Shown here piece after piece: positions 1 to 11,100 of a DNA stretch of 64,000 nucleotides. The DNA comes from Nematostella vectensis. Taxonomy: Eukaryota > Cnidaria > Anthozoa > Actiniaria > Edwardsiidae. The stretch is from positions 11,831,501 through 11,895,500 of the forward strand of contig NC_064047.1 of assembly GCF_932526225.1 (NCBI RefSeq), in the 5' to 3' direction. Every line of letters starts with the position of its first letter. Position 1 is the stretch's first letter. A program made the translations under genes and the position numbers. The notes under the pieces were generated by a model. The model saw nothing but the letters and a program-made list of their open reading frames with translations, was not told the origin of the DNA and searched no databases.

Positions 1-1614
1 GCTTTTAAATGTGAACTATTACTTACTTAAATTTACTAGCAAAAACCAGACATATCCTTACATAAATCTTTGCGTGAATGAATGTTAGTAGATCTCCTCT
101 AGTTGACTTTATCCTTAAGTCACAAAATTTGAGGCAAAAAGAAATAATCAACGCATGACAAGAACTTTTCCCTTGCTCCGTGCTTGTATTTAGCCGCCAT
201 TACGGGGCCGAGTGAGGCCTGGGAGTTGCGCGGCTGACTGACTGGCTGGCGAGTGACACCACAGGGTACCCGCGCAATGACCACAAAACCAAGTCGCATA
301 GTTATACCATATTTCTATACCTATGGAGCTCCGCGCGCGGCCTACGGCCGCGCTGGCTCCGCTATTATAGTTACTATTTCCCCGGATATGTGTTGGATAT
401 TACTATGTTTACCTTCTTCTGCAAAAATACACTGGGAAGCCAACCCAATAATGGTAACGTTTATTCATTTGGTATCGTGTAAATTATAGTTATAAACACA
501 TTGACCCCTGAACCGGCCTGTACCGGCTTTGGGAAGTACCCACAACCCAAAAAATTCATAAATTCAAAATAAACACAACAAGATGAAGATACTCAGGCAT
601 CAGTCTAAGGGATAAATGGTCTTGCAGATATGCATCCAACCAAGCTGTTGGCATCTACTCTTAAGCCAAATAATAGCACAGGTTCTTTGACAAATCTCAA
701 ATCGAACAAGGAGAGAAAAGCAGAATCACCCCTCTCAATAAAACGCTCAAAATACCACACAAGGGAGAGAGATCAGCAAACACAGCTCAAGACACAAATA
801 GATACCTTTATTCTGATCCTCCAGGTACATTTCCTTGGCCTCAAAACACAATGCCCATTCCTTGAAGGATTGTACAACCACGAAAATATGTTTACGTATT
901 GCAAAGCATTCTGGGAGATACAGGGGAAAATTCACGAGGGGAGGGCCAGTCAACACTCCTCTCCCCAAAGTCAGATGGTTTTTTATAAGTCTTTTCACCC
1001 CGAAGCCAAACGAATCAATTCCAGGCCATACAGACCCAGAATAGCAGTGTAAACAATTTTGGAATCAATTTGGTTTCAGAAAAGACAGCATTCAGGAGAG
1101 CTGTGGTGATTCATTAGAAAATTATTTTCTCATCCGGGCAAAGCCAAACAAGAAAAAATCATCATGAATCCACCTTTGCTTGCAAATATCCATAAGCAAA
1201 GCACTCAATTATGCCCCAAAAGACTTCATGATGTCCTGAGACACTCCCCTAATATGCTCATAGCTGTATTTTTGATGAAAAATACAAGCAACCATCAACT
1301 TGTGCTGGCTTCAGCACATCGACGAGGGATTAAAAGTGGGGACCGCAAAGCACTGCTGGAAAGCTTGGATACCGCTGACTAGGTGCAGCTGTGTTTGACT
1401 TTGACGGGCTGTATAAAACTCAGAATAGGGGGGGAGGTATCTGTTTTCAGTCTGTTTTTTGTAAATTCAGCTCCAAAAAAGCCAGGAGTCAATGGGTTAA
1501 TAATAGGGTTATCTACAATCATGAGTATATAATGATCATTCTCTAATATCGTGTTGCTATTCATTAACTGCAAAAATATTATTATCTCATATCTAATTTC
1601 ATTGCTTATTGGTG
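1..1614. other. Intergenic DNA, no supported gene
   Basis: No convincing gene is seen. Open frames of 60-140 codons occur (for example around 630-1052) but show no domain, no splice context and no compositional support. A short GC-rich island lies near 190-360 and includes a perfect 8-bp inverted repeat with a 3-base loop at 335-353 (GCGCGGCC / GGCCGCGC). The rest is AT-rich. Confidence 0.5.
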
Positions 1615-1620
1615 TTTATT
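1615..1620 (-). promoter_or_regulatory. Poly(A) signal of the TLDc gene
   Basis: On the minus strand AATAAA lies seven bases past the TAA stop of the TLDc exon, which supports this being the true 3' end of that gene, with a very short 3' UTR. Confidence 0.55.
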
Positions 1621-1626
1621 TTACGT

Positions 1627-1954
1627 TTAGTTCACGACTTCATTGAAAACTTCCACATTATCGGGTTTGAAGCGAGAGGTCCTCGCCAGTACGTCACAAT
1701 AGCCGTTTGGTGAACAGCCATGGGAAGCAGCGTACGTGTGGTGGTCTGTGTAAGAATTCGTATAACTTTCCGCGTCGTTGCTGATATAGATGTCAAAGCC
1801 ACCACCAAACGTTGGACCGTAAGCTACGCTGTCATAAATGCCATATTGATCAGTTATTCCTCTCTGCGGTAGCTTGGCCAGGCTGTACCCGTTCTTGTTG
1901 TACAAGGTGCAAAGAAACGCCTTGCTGGACCACTGATATTCACTGTTGAACACT
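1627..1954 (-). CDS. TLDc-domain protein, last coding exon (partial)
   Basis: This is the terminal exon of a gene on the minus strand. The 109 or so residues resemble the C-terminal half of a TLDc (TBC/LysM-associated) domain: a W-S-S-K-A-F-L segment, a Tyr-Asn-Lys-Asn-Gly stretch, then Y-G-P-T-F-G-G-G-F-D-I-Y-I, and a closing segment ending in D-N-V-E-V-F. TLDc proteins in other animals are linked to oxidative-stress protection and V-ATPase binding; cnidarians carry many TLDc genes of unknown role. The start is set by a good acceptor (pyrimidine tract then CCCTAG) just above 1954; the stop is TAA at 1627-1629. Upstream exons are not visible; tandem repeats and transposon debris occupy the next 2 kb upstream. 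The exon could belong to a live gene whose other exons lie beyond the satellite, or be an orphan duplicate. Confidence 0.7.
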
Positions 1955-2202
1955 CTAGGGGAAAAGACATTGTATTTTGAAAATAATATTTCTAGCATTG
2001 CCTAAAAGCAAAGCTCCAAACCAAAACAAAAGGAAGATGACTTAAAACAGCACGTGACCATTCTGTTTCACCCCTCTGACACTGAAGGCACATGAAGTCT
2101 CCGAATATTAATTGAAGATTTTTATTTCATGAAATACGAAACTTATGTTTTTGATGACGTCGTATTACGTCGCACGCCATATGACTATCCTTCTAGCTCC
2201 CC

Positions 2203-2692
2203 TTGACGCCTTCATAACATATCCTAAGCCTTGTTGTCTGAAGATGACGCCTTCATAACATATCCTAAGCCTTGTTGTCTGAAGATGACGCCTTCATAAC
2301 ATATCCTAAGCCTTGTTGTCTGAAGATGACGCCTTCATAACATATCCTAAGCCTTGTTGTCTGAAGATGACGCCTTCATAACATATCCTAAGCCTTGTTG
2401 TCTGAAGATGACGCCTTCATAACATATCCTAAGCCTTGTTGTCTGAAGATGACGCCTTCATAACATATCCTAAGCCTTGTTGTCTGAAGATGACGCCTTC
2501 ATAACATATCCTAAGCCTTGTTGTCTGAAGATGACGCCTTCATAACATATCCTAAGCCTTGTTGTCTGAAGATGACGCCTTCATAACATATCCTAAGCCT
2601 TGTTGTCTGAAGATGACGCCTTCATAACATATCCTAAGCCTTGTTGTCTGAAGATGACGCCTTCATAACATATCCTAAGCCTTGTTGTCTGT
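2203..2692. repeat. 41-bp minisatellite, about 12 copies
   Basis: A nearly perfect head-to-tail array. Each unit contains GATGACGCCTTCATAACATA followed by TCCTAAGCCTTGTTGTCTGA and one further A. Copies are almost identical, so the array is young or recently homogenised. It ends at TTGTTGTCTGTTGTTGATG near 2690. Confidence 0.95.
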
Positions 2693-2779
2693 TGTTGATG
2701 TTTCGAACGTGAGTTGTGGATATTTTCGTTCATTCGTTCGATATGTGGAATTTTTTGATGACGTATCGACTTCAAAGAT

Positions 2780-3540
2780 CACGTGACCATCTTTTTGCAC
2801 CCCCTTCCCCCACCCTTGACATCTACATGACACATAACAAGTTTAGTTGTTATGCGATGTTTTTTTAAAGATAAAGGGTATTCCTTGGTGTTACGGCAAG
2901 CTTTGTTTTTGGTGCTCAAGGCATTTTTACTCTATTTTATTTTCTGGTTCTAAGGGCTTTGTTCTTGGCTTTTTGTTCCATTGTGTTTTTGGTGCGGGTG
3001 CTCCGTAACACCAAGAAACTACCAAGATATGGTCATTTTTTTTGGCTTTTCGATTATAATTTTTAGTTTTAATGACCTTAGCATTCCTTTTTATTTATGT
3101 GACGTCATCGATAGCGTAAAATATCACGTGACCATATTGTCAGGTATGATCACCAAACTTGGTAGGTGTCATGTATGTGTCAAGGGAGTGCAAAGATATG
3201 GTCTTGTGATGCGTGACGTCAACGATGACGTCACTAAAAGCAAAATTATTCCGATTTCATTAAGAACAAGAATATAAATACTCATGAACGAAACATCATA
3301 TGACAACCAAACTTGGTAGGTATCATATATATGACAAGGGGTTGGAGCGAGATAAGCGCGTGATGTGTGACAAGTCGATGCCGTCATAACAAAAAGGAAG
3401 CAAAAATATTCATATTTTGTGATATAAAAATCGTAAACCAAATAATATTGGAAAACGTCATGTGAATATAAAGGAGAATAAAACAGAATTGTCAAGTGTT
3501 GCGTGACGTCATCGATGGTACAATCATCGTCTGCCAACCT
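2780..3540. repeat. Degenerate GACGTCA-containing repeats
   Basis: No gene. Words such as GTGACGTCATCGAT, CCAAACTTGGTAGGT and ATATGACAAGG recur at roughly 90-190-base spacing around 3100, 3170, 3220, 3310 and 3505, suggesting an old, diverged tandem or dispersed repeat. A long plus or minus open frame here is not supported as coding. Confidence 0.55.
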
Positions 3541-3544
3541 AATT

Positions 3545-3912
3545 TAGATAAAACGTTTCAAAGAAAAAGTCGACAAAAACGCAGAATTGTTTTTTAACAC
3601 TGAGCCCCTTCTTGTCGCCTTTCGCCGCTCACCTAACCTCCGCGACATCCTCGTTAAAGCCAAGCTACCCTACGACCGCTCTACCACCAACCAACCTCCC
3701 GGTGTCTTCCATTGCGGAAACAACTGCCTAACTTGCCCCTATATCAGACCCGATGGCCTAAGAAGATACACATTTTTCTCAACAGGTGAAACACGACCTA
3801 TAACCTCCCACATAACCTGCAATACTAAAAACGTAATTTATATGATTCAATGTAACCGCTGTAACCTCCAATATATTGGGGAAACTAAAAACGCAAATTA
3901 AAAGAACGCACC
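3545..3912 (+). mobile_element. Penelope-like retroelement fragment with GIY-YIG-type end
   Basis: The plus-strand frame from about 3587 to 3901 contains an arginine/leucine-rich lead (N-L-R-D-I-L-V-K-A-K-L), two CxxC-like pairs (H-C-G-N-N-C-L-T-C) and N-V-I-Y-M-I-Q-C-N-R-C-N-L-Q-Y-I-G-E-T. The last stretch is the linker and start of a GIY-YIG endonuclease as found at the C terminus of Penelope-like elements. The frame breaks just after Y-I-G-E-T-K and homology continues a few codons in another frame before the MITE at 3913. There is no reverse-transcriptase domain, so this is a short 3' relic. A related ~40-bp piece (AAAGAAAAAGTCGACAA) recurs at about 31,885. Confidence 0.65.
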
Positions 3913-4376
3913 CTATGGAATGTGCTCGAACCAAGCCAAGTCTATACTACTCACCGTCGTATGGTATCACATTTTGGTGAAACTATATGATAAAAGATTT
4001 TGGTAAAACTATATGGTATCACATTTTGGTGAAACTATATGATAAAAGATTTTGGTGAAACTATATGGTATCACATTTTGGCGAAACTATGTGATAAAGA
4101 TTTAGGTGAAACTATATGGTATAATATTGTGGTGAAACTATATGATACAAGATTTTGGTGAAACTATATGGTATCATATTGTGGTGAGACTATATGACAC
4201 AAGATTTTGGTGTCAGCTTATGAATAAATTACTGGAACTATATGCTTTCTTCATTTCGTGGGATCCGTACGGTGTGTGCGGGTTCAATCATGTCATAGAC
4301 GTTGGCTCGTACATGTTGGGCATGCCTCCGATTCGTCCAGACTTGGTGCAAAAAAGCGCAGGCCCGCTTCGCCTGG
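3913..4376 (+). mobile_element. Truncated second copy of the 1-kb MITE
   Basis: This stretch matches, in opposite orientation, the element at 51685-52757. It has the subterminal GGAATGTGCT and AACCAAGCCAAGT words, then alternating 26-base units built on TTTTGGTGAAACTATATGGT, then the single-copy piece with TTCGTGGGATCCGTACGGTG and GCGCAGGCCCG. The outermost ~28 bases of the terminal inverted repeat and the whole other end are missing, so the copy is not mobile. Confidence 0.75.
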
Positions 4377-4724
4377 GCTCGCCCTCCGGGCTGCCCTTCC
4401 CTGGCTTCCGGATCCACGGGCGGCTCCTACTTGGGTAGATCGTCATCCTCTCCATGCTCTCGTCTTCCACGATCTCACCCATGCGAGTGACGTTGACCTT
4501 CTCGACCACTGTCGTTGTAAGTGACGACTGTTGACTTTCTTACCAATCGTTCAATTTCCATGTTAGTATACTACTATACTAGAAAATATTTTTAAATAGT
4601 TTCGGTGCGATAAGATGTACCTTCTCCAAATTAGTGGATGCCAGTTTGTGTCAAATGAAGATTCATATGTCAAATGGGTGATCGGGGTTATTGTCCGATC
4701 TTATAGTGCCCGTAGGCTAAACTT
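4377..4724. other. Left flank of the viral element, no gene
   Basis: GC-rich for about 60 bases, then AT-rich. I see no continuation of the DNA polymerase C terminus here; polymerase-like sequence fades at about 4725. The original terminal inverted repeat of the viral element is not recognisable. Confidence 0.4.
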
Positions 4725-7700
4725 TTGATTCATGCTTGATATTACTCCTGATTACATTCTTTTTTATTCCCTTTGCTGTCTTTCCTCCTGATTGGTCGCT
4801 TTTTACATAGCTGTACATTTTGGATCGCAGTCCGACAAACTCGCAGATGGGGATTCATGCAGCCTCATCTTTGAACTTGCCAATGTCTTTCTTGTTGGTT
4901 TCGTCTCCACGCTCTTTGGGTAGTCGCTATTGTCGAAACTGTCTTTGTCGTTCCAGAAATCTTGGTACACGTCTTCTGCCTCTATCTCATAGGTCAGACT
5001 GTCTGTATCGGAGCATAGTAGCATTTGCCTTGTCTCCGTACTTCTCTTTGGTGTAGTTGTAGTGGAAGTCGTACATCAGTACCTTGCTGAGGTCTAGGAT
5101 ACACATGCCCACATAGGCCGGCCTGTTTAGGGTCAGTGTCTCTTTGATTTTGTGAACGGCCACTAAGTCCTTGTTGACTATCTTACTACTCACATAGGAC
5201 GGCCACTAAGTGGCTTGCTGACCAGTTTGAGTAGTTTCTTCTCGTCAGTCACCAGTCGGACGTCTACCCTTTTTCGTAGGTTCTCCATAGTCTTTCCGAA
5301 TACGCTGTTGTTCATCAGTTTAGAGAAGTCTTACTCAAAGGCACGGCAAAAAAAGTCGAGTATTCTCAAATATACTCCGAGGGCGGATTTAAGTAAGATT
5401 CGAAATCTTTCTCTGTCTTCCTTGCGTCTTCCTCCTAGGGGTAAATGTGCTCCTGTTTTCCTTAAGTATTCCCTCTATATACTCAAGACTATAAATTACA
5501 ACAAGTTATGCCCTAATATACACCGTGTGAAGACACGCGGAAGATGCATCTAAGTATGCATCTAATCTTCATCACATGGAAGACAATGTGTGCATACTTC
5601 GGGTCTACCTCATGTCTTCCTCTAATAATCCACGGGCGTAAACTCGTGTTTTTCGCAAGTCTTCCCCGGTGGTATTAGACATGAGGTGGACACCGCGTCT
5701 GCTCGAATATTCTACAGTGTAAGGTCTGGAATATTCCCCATGTCTTATGCGCATATTCGCATGTTTTCATAACCTTTCCTTTGGTAACTTCTCTTTGGTT
5801 CGTATTCGCATGTCTTCCCCTAAAATTCCACGGGTGTAAACTCGTGTTTTCCGCAAGTCTTCCCCGGTGGTAAGACATGAGGTCGACTCCGCGTCTACTC
5901 GAATATTCTACATTGTAAGATCTGGAATATTCCCCATGTCTTACGCGCATATTCGCATGTCTTCATTACCCCCTTTTTGTTTGTATTTGCATGTCTTCCC
6001 CTAATAATCCACGGGTGTTTACTCGTGTTTTCCGCAAGTCTTCCCCGGTGGTAAGACATGAGGTGGACACCGCGTGCTCGAATATTCTACAGTGTAAGAT
6101 CTGGAATAAGTCTTCCGCGTGTATTCGCAAATATAATTACTGATAGCAAAAGCGGTACAGGGGCGAGCGGATTATTTCATTTCAAAATTTTGGCGGTCTT
6201 GTTGGTCGACGGTTAACTACCTTAGTTATGATTTATATTTCGTTCGAGGCTTCGGTAGTGCGATACCAAGCTATTTAGCAGCAGCTGACTCGCTACTGGT
6301 TCATCACTCAGTAAAGAGATTATTAGCTCTGAGGATTATTGATGTAACGCGAAATTAGCTATAGAACGTATTTATGTTTTTATCACTGGCGTAGCAACCC
6401 ATCTACTACTAACTATGTTTGCATGTTATGGGATTTGTTATTCTGAAGACATTATGCACTTGTATTTTACATTTCACTGACTTACATGTAAAAAAAAAAT
6501 TCTTAATAAACTATTTTTAACATAGATATTATGTCCAAAGTTTTACTGTCTCCAAACGCAAATTATCACCACTTTTGCCCGACGGACACGAGTTTGCGCC
6601 AGCAAATACTAGCGAAAGACGCGGCGAACACTCGAGTAAGCGCAAATAATTACCTATAGGAAAACCTAGCGAATACTAGCGAATGTTTTAGTAAATGCAA
6701 ATAATTACCCAAACCATGGGAATATTTAGATATGCACATATAATCACCTTGTCTGCACTGCGGAAGACACGTGCTTACGCTAGCGAATAGCAAGTGGAAG
6801 ACTCGGCGAATACTTGAGTAAGCGCTCGCTCCCTTCTACCCGCGTAAGACATGTGTAAGACACGGAATATTCTCTCGGGGAAGACGCGCGCTGACAAATG
6901 GAATATTCCGCGTTTTCCCCTAATATGCCACATGTCTGGGCTAGGTGCAAACTCGACTTTTTTTTGCCGTGATGAGTTTTTGGCGTTCTTAAGTTTTTCA
7001 GTGTTGAGGTCTATATACTGCTTTAGCCATGGTGACTCGGTGGACTTTAGTTACTTTTAGGCCTAGGTATGTGTATAGCTGGAGGTTTCTGTAGTGTAGT
7101 ACGTATTTCTCTTTGTCTTTTAAGGTTTGGATCAGTTTTGAGATTAGACCTGTTTGTATGCCGTATTTTGTTGCTATCTTGTCGCAGTACTCTGATAGCA
7201 TGTCCTTTGATACGTTTACTCTCTCCGCGGCTAGCGGGTAGTCGTTGTGGAGGTCGTGAAGGCTTTTGGGGTACTCTAGGTCGACTTCTAGTATCAACTC
7301 CTTTTTACTTCTCTCAATGTACTTAGCTAGGTTCAATTTTTCGATTCTCTTCTCTGTCATCCATCTGAATCCACCATTTGGTAGGTACTGACTCATAGCC
7401 CATCCATACATGTTGTTTGCATCCAAGTATATAACATACTTCGAGGGCGCCGTCTCGTCGTATGATTCCATGTACTTATTGTTGGCCTTGCTGTATCTGC
7501 TGGCTATGTATGATATGCCACCGCGCATACCCTTCTCGATGAATTGGAACATGTCGATGTCTGTCATGAGTTCCAGTTTAATGTCGGTCATTTTTAGCAT
7601 GGCGTCCCATGATAGACCGGGGATGTGAAGTAGTTGCATGGATCTAGCTTATAGTATTCTAGGCACGTCTTCCTAAAGTTCTCAAACACGTCAGCCAGCA

Positions 7701-9033
7701 GTAGTATGTCAGACTCAAGGTATAGGTCGTGGGAGTCGCCCATGGTTTTGAGATTGAACTTCTTCCACACAGTTCTAGCATGTTTGTAATGCCATAAAAG
7801 TCCTCCTTTGCTGGTAGATTGTCGTTGAACCTCTCCAAACTGTCCATGTAGTCGTATGGGTATACTCCCTTTCTAGCCATAAGGTCGAGTCTTACCTTTA
7901 AACCCCTGAGAGGTGTATTTCGATGACTCCCTAGGTAGGTTGCCTACCAATTTCTCCAAGCTGGAGCTCATAAACTGTAAGCTGTCTATGAAGGTGAGGT
8001 GGTTGCCGAGCATGAAGGCCATGTACTTCTCCATGCTGTTCGGTATATAGCGTTGATGTTCATTTGCTTCTCTTCACCGTTTGTGTATGTATGCTTCTTG
8101 ACTATGGCTCCATTATCTTGCATTATGAAATGGCTGTCTAGCCTCTTAGGTTGTGAAATATGACGGGTATCTCCTCAGGATTGATTGAAGTTTCAGGTTA
8201 CACTCTTGGTGCGCTGAGCCTCTGTACTTACCAGTTATGTGGCAGTGGTCTCGGACTCGAGTGTCCTTCTTATTGTATTCCTTGTTGCATATGTGGCACT
8301 CTTGAGCTTTTTGGAATTGATCCTCCTCATCCTTTGACATTTTTAGCGCTTTATTGAAGTGCTTCCTCGTGATGTTTTTACAGCATTTGACTTCCTCCAG
8401 CATCTTCTCCATGAACTTGTACACAGCTTTCTCACCCCTGTAGAGCTGCGTTTGCTCGTATACTTGTCGTCGTAGGTGCAGACTACTTTTTAGGCGAATC
8501 CACAGTCGGTATGTTTTTGTTGACCATCATCAGGTTGGCACCCATGGATCTTTTAAGTTATAGCTTAAAAGTCGGCGTAGGTGACGAATGGTACCGGCTG
8601 TTGCTTCGGGTGGTTTGTGAACTTGAGTGTGCTGTGTTCCTTATCGGGCATCTTGACCGCCTGTGTCCCATTAATCTCGAGGCAGTTCTCGACGTGGTTG
8701 GTTAGTACTATTTCAGAGCTCATGCAAAAGTGCTCGTCTGCGCTATATTGGTTCTAGGTGTAGGGATGGCCTACGGGTCCTAGGTGTAGGGACTGGTCTG
8801 TCTTGGAACTCTGGTGGTGATGGTATTATGTTTTATTCAAACTCCTGGACCTGCTTTTCGATCTTGCGCGGTGTGGGTACTGGTGGTCCTGGTTTGTAAG
8901 TCCGAGGTTTAGGGGTTGGCTTAATATTCTCTTTCTTCAGTAGCAATTTGATTAGCTCGGATTTACTCAGTTTATTAAGGTCTCTCTCGTTCATATCTAT
9001 ATTAGGGTTAGATATTTTTTGTGAGTCGCTCAT
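4725..9033 (-). pseudogene. Protein-primed-type family B DNA polymerase, broken (Polinton/adintovirus-like)
   Basis: Decayed replication polymerase read from 9033 down to about 4725. In order: a Pro/Lys-rich N terminus (start ATG at 9031-9033, N-terminal segment to 8833), a proofreading-exonuclease motif (P-F-V-T-Y-A-D-F) near 8560, an endonuclease-VII-like zinc motif (C-H-I-C ... H-C-H ... H-Q-E-C) at about 8180-8310, the palm motif A region with D-A-N-N-M-Y-G-W near 7420, motif B N-N-S-V-F-G-K near 5300 and motif C S-D-T-D-S near 5000. Breaks: in-frame TAA at 8833, TAG near 8747, frameshifts near 8550, 8160, 8000-8050, 7750 and 4900, an in-frame TGA near 4857, a 1.6-kb transposon at 5342-6971, and loss of the C terminus. 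Family polymerases of this type replicate Polinton/Maverick and adintovirus genomes using a terminal protein. It is the last gene of the minus-strand set. Confidence 0.85.
5342..6971. mobile_element. TIR DNA transposon (non-autonomous) inside the polymerase
   Basis: The polymerase homology stops at 6972 and resumes at 5341. The intervening 1,630 bp has matching inverted ends: CACGGCAAAAAAAGTCGAGT at 5342-5361 and its complement, with one extra T, at 6951-6971. No transposase is visible. The interior holds at least three ~170-230-bp direct repeats (5540-6120) with words GTCTTCCCC, CCACGGGTG, GGTAAGACATGAGGT and GAATATTC, and similar words in opposite orientation near 6770-6930, which may be transposase-binding subterminal repeats. 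No clear target-site duplication was found. Confidence 0.75.
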
Positions 9034-9151
9034 ATATACTATACTATAGACAATTCTTTATATCTTTTCAGCTGGTGCGTTTGGGTGTGGCCTGGAGTTC
9101 AACGATCCAGCGCGGATTCTTTGAGCTATATTCACTGCTACATACTTATAA

Positions 9152-9358
9152 TTATTGGGTGTGTTTAATCGTGTTCTTGTGACATATCTGGTTTGTCTTA
9201 ACCATGCTGTAAAATGCGTTTTGAGTTTTTTTATTCTTTTTAGTCTTAAGGTGACATGTCTTTCCAGATAATGTGTAACGCTTGCCGTTGTCACACACTG
9301 CATAGTACCACTCCTTGTTTAGCATGTATTTAGTCTTTGATCGTCTTATAGAGTCCAT
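9152..9358 (-). CDS. Small basic protein of the viral element, function unknown
   Basis: A 68-codon frame with ATG at 9358, lying between the BRO-N/nuclease gene and the polymerase on the same strand. It is rich in Lys/Arg and Thr and has a Y-A-V-C-D-N-G-K-R-Y-T-L core followed by a lysine-rich tract; single Cys and His residues near the C terminus could be remnants of a metal site. A second frame (9303-9058) overlaps and may carry the original C terminus after a frameshift. The position fits a small DNA-binding protein, but this is inference from charge and context only. I do not recognise a named family. Confidence 0.4.
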   Translation of the reverse strand: MDSIRRSKTKYMLNKEWYYAVCDNGKRYTLSGKTCHLKTKKNKKTQNAFYSMVKTNQICHKNTIKHTQ

Positions 9359-9439
9359 TTTTCTTCATCGGTTGCATACACTGGGGGGCGTCCTCTAGCT
9401 CTTTGCACTTCCATATATACTACTACTATATCTTTTTTT

Positions 9440-10244
9440 CTATAAATGTCTGTGGATGTACCTCAGGTGGTTCCCTAAAGTGTCTGCAGACTTGAACCTC
9501 CTAGAGCAGCACGCACACTGAACTCTCACAACTTCAAAGTACTTGACGAGCTCTTCTATAATTTCATCGTAGTCGTTACTTGCCAGCACCTTGTAGTTGT
9601 TGTCCTTATATCTCTGTAGCATCCCCTGTTGGTCGTCCAACAGCCTGCCGCTCCAGTTGGGGCTCTTAAACTCAATCGCAAGGCCTGAGTAGTCCTTATG
9701 CAGATTCTGAATTATCAAGTCTGTTGAGCCCTTCTGATAGCCTATTCTATATGATCTTATTCTCATATCGCTACTCACTTGCTTCTCACCCAATGATGCA
9801 CTTAAGATGGCTCTTGGATGGCGGATCGTGATGAAGTTGACAACCTTCTTATGCAGATCATACTTAGTTTCAATGCTGAAAGAGAGTGTCTGGTGAGTCT
9901 TACGAACGTACCTCCCTATCCTTCTCACAGACGGAAGTACTTCGCTAATGACCCACCTTTTGAAGTCTCTTGCTCTACTCATGTTGGATCTCAGTATCAT
10001 GCTGTACATCCCAGACTCATAAATGTACATCGCTTGGGGGAACGAATCGTTCCCCCTAGGTCTGAGCTCTCCCAGAGTGATCCTAACATCTGGGTCAACA
10101 TGGTCTCTTATAGCTTTTCTAGTATTTTTGTACCCCAATGCGTCGGCGCCGGCCTTGGCCTGTAGCTATATCTCATCGCACTTCTTGATGACGTCGATCT
10201 TCGTGTTATCATATATGAAGGTGTCTAAACTGGTACACTTCCTA
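9440..10244 (-). pseudogene. BRO-N + VRR-NUC nuclease + C2H2 zinc finger fusion, one internal stop
   Basis: The 233-codon frame 10138-9440 has three recognisable parts. Residues 1-75 are a BRO-N domain (L-G-Y-K-N-T, Y-I-Y-E-S-G-M-Y-S, F-K-R-W-V-I-S-E-V-L-P-S). Residues 133-203 are a VRR-NUC-type PD-(D/E)xK nuclease (G-S-T-D140-L, I-E156-F-K158, Q170). Residues 208-229 are a C2H2 finger (C208, C211, H224, H229). The same frame continues upstream to about 10235 with further BRO-N-like sequence but is broken by a TAG near 10165, and no ATG is left. BRO proteins are DNA-binding proteins of large DNA viruses; VRR-NUC domains cut structured DNA. Together they suggest a sequence- or structure-specific nuclease of viral replication or host interference (inference). 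It sits between integrase and polymerase genes. Confidence 0.75.
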
Positions 10245-10395
10245 TATCATAGGAGAGATATTATTCACAGCTTCGAGGGTCCCCATCCCGACCGATCCTT
10301 TTACGCCACACCCCTCAATAAACATGGTGTTGTCTACGCTTACAGTGAGGTTGTTTGGGATATACAGTGTCATATACGTGTAGTATATTATGTTT
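10245..10395 (-). other. Spacer between integrase and BRO-N gene
   Basis: About 150 bases after the integrase stop. A short minus-strand frame starts within it (L-Y-I-P-N-N-L-T-V-S) and ends in TAG near 10254, but no known domain is seen. It may hold the lost 5' end of the BRO-N gene. Confidence 0.3.
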
Positions 10396-11100
10396 TTATA
10401 GTGCGTTTAAATCCCTGAATGGTATCCAACTGTTAAATTCGTCGCTGTACCCCTTCCACTTAACCAAAGCTTGCTTCTTTTTATAATCTCTTCGAATGAC
10501 TTTATCAATGCGGAAAACATCCTGCTTGGCTTTTTAGTAGTTCAGGTTCGTAGAAACTACCTTGTATGTCTTCATTATTTAGAACCTTAATTTTGTAAGT
10601 GACTGGATTACTGTATTGTATCTTATCAACTATAAAAACTTCCTCAGTCCAAATCGGTGTGTAACCCTTGTCGAACACATTTCGTTTATATTTACTTATC
10701 ACAACCTCATCACCTATTTTAAAAATAGGCTTTTTTTTGGTGTCTCCATGTTACCATATAGACTGAAATATACTAAACCTTCATTCTTCTTTTTGCTTGC
10801 TTCTACGGGCGTCATCTTAATGCTTGAGTGTTTGGTGTTGTTATACTGCTTCAAAATCGTAGGTAGCATCTCTAAATATTGCGTATTACCTTAAACAGTA
10901 AACTGTCTCCACATTTTAGTCTTAATTGTTCTATTCCAAACGCTGCTCTTTTCTTCATTCTCAGTCGAATACATTTGTATACAGTTTCTCTCTAGTAGGT
11001 CTTTCAGGTGTCTGTTAAAGAATTCTTTACCTTTATTGACCCATAGATACTCTGGTTTTCTTCCTTCCTTGAATATTGTTCTGAATGCTAGTCCTTCTTG
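10396..11100 (-). pseudogene. Retroviral-type (DDE) integrase with C-terminal chromodomain, broken
   Basis: The minus strand encodes the second half of a Polinton-type integrase. From about 11070 it shows an rve-core segment (Y-L-W-V-N-K-G-K-E-F-F-N, then Q-Y-N-N-T-K-H-S-S-I-K-M-T-P-V-E-A near 10830). An SH3-like segment follows (Y-K-R-N-V-F-D-K-G-Y-T-P-I-W-T-E-E, 10505-10702). A chromodomain closes the gene (A-L-V-K-W-K-G-Y-S-D-E-F-N-S-W) with TAA at 10396-10398. Lesions: the N-terminal half of the core, including the first catalytic Asp, is missing at a junction near 11085-11100; the second catalytic Asp reads Asn; the region of the catalytic Glu is shortened; a TAA lies near 10891; frameshifts occur in the A-run near 10733 and near 10520. 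Integrases of this kind insert Polinton DNA into the host genome. It is inactive here. Confidence 0.8.

Noticed and set aside
630-1052. 140-codon plus-strand frame
   Set aside because: No recognisable domain, low-complexity composition, overlapping frames on both strands of similar length; probably chance.
4425-4445. TTGGGTAGATC similarity between the left flank and the protease region at about 13028
   Set aside because: Only about a dozen bases match with no extension; considered chance.
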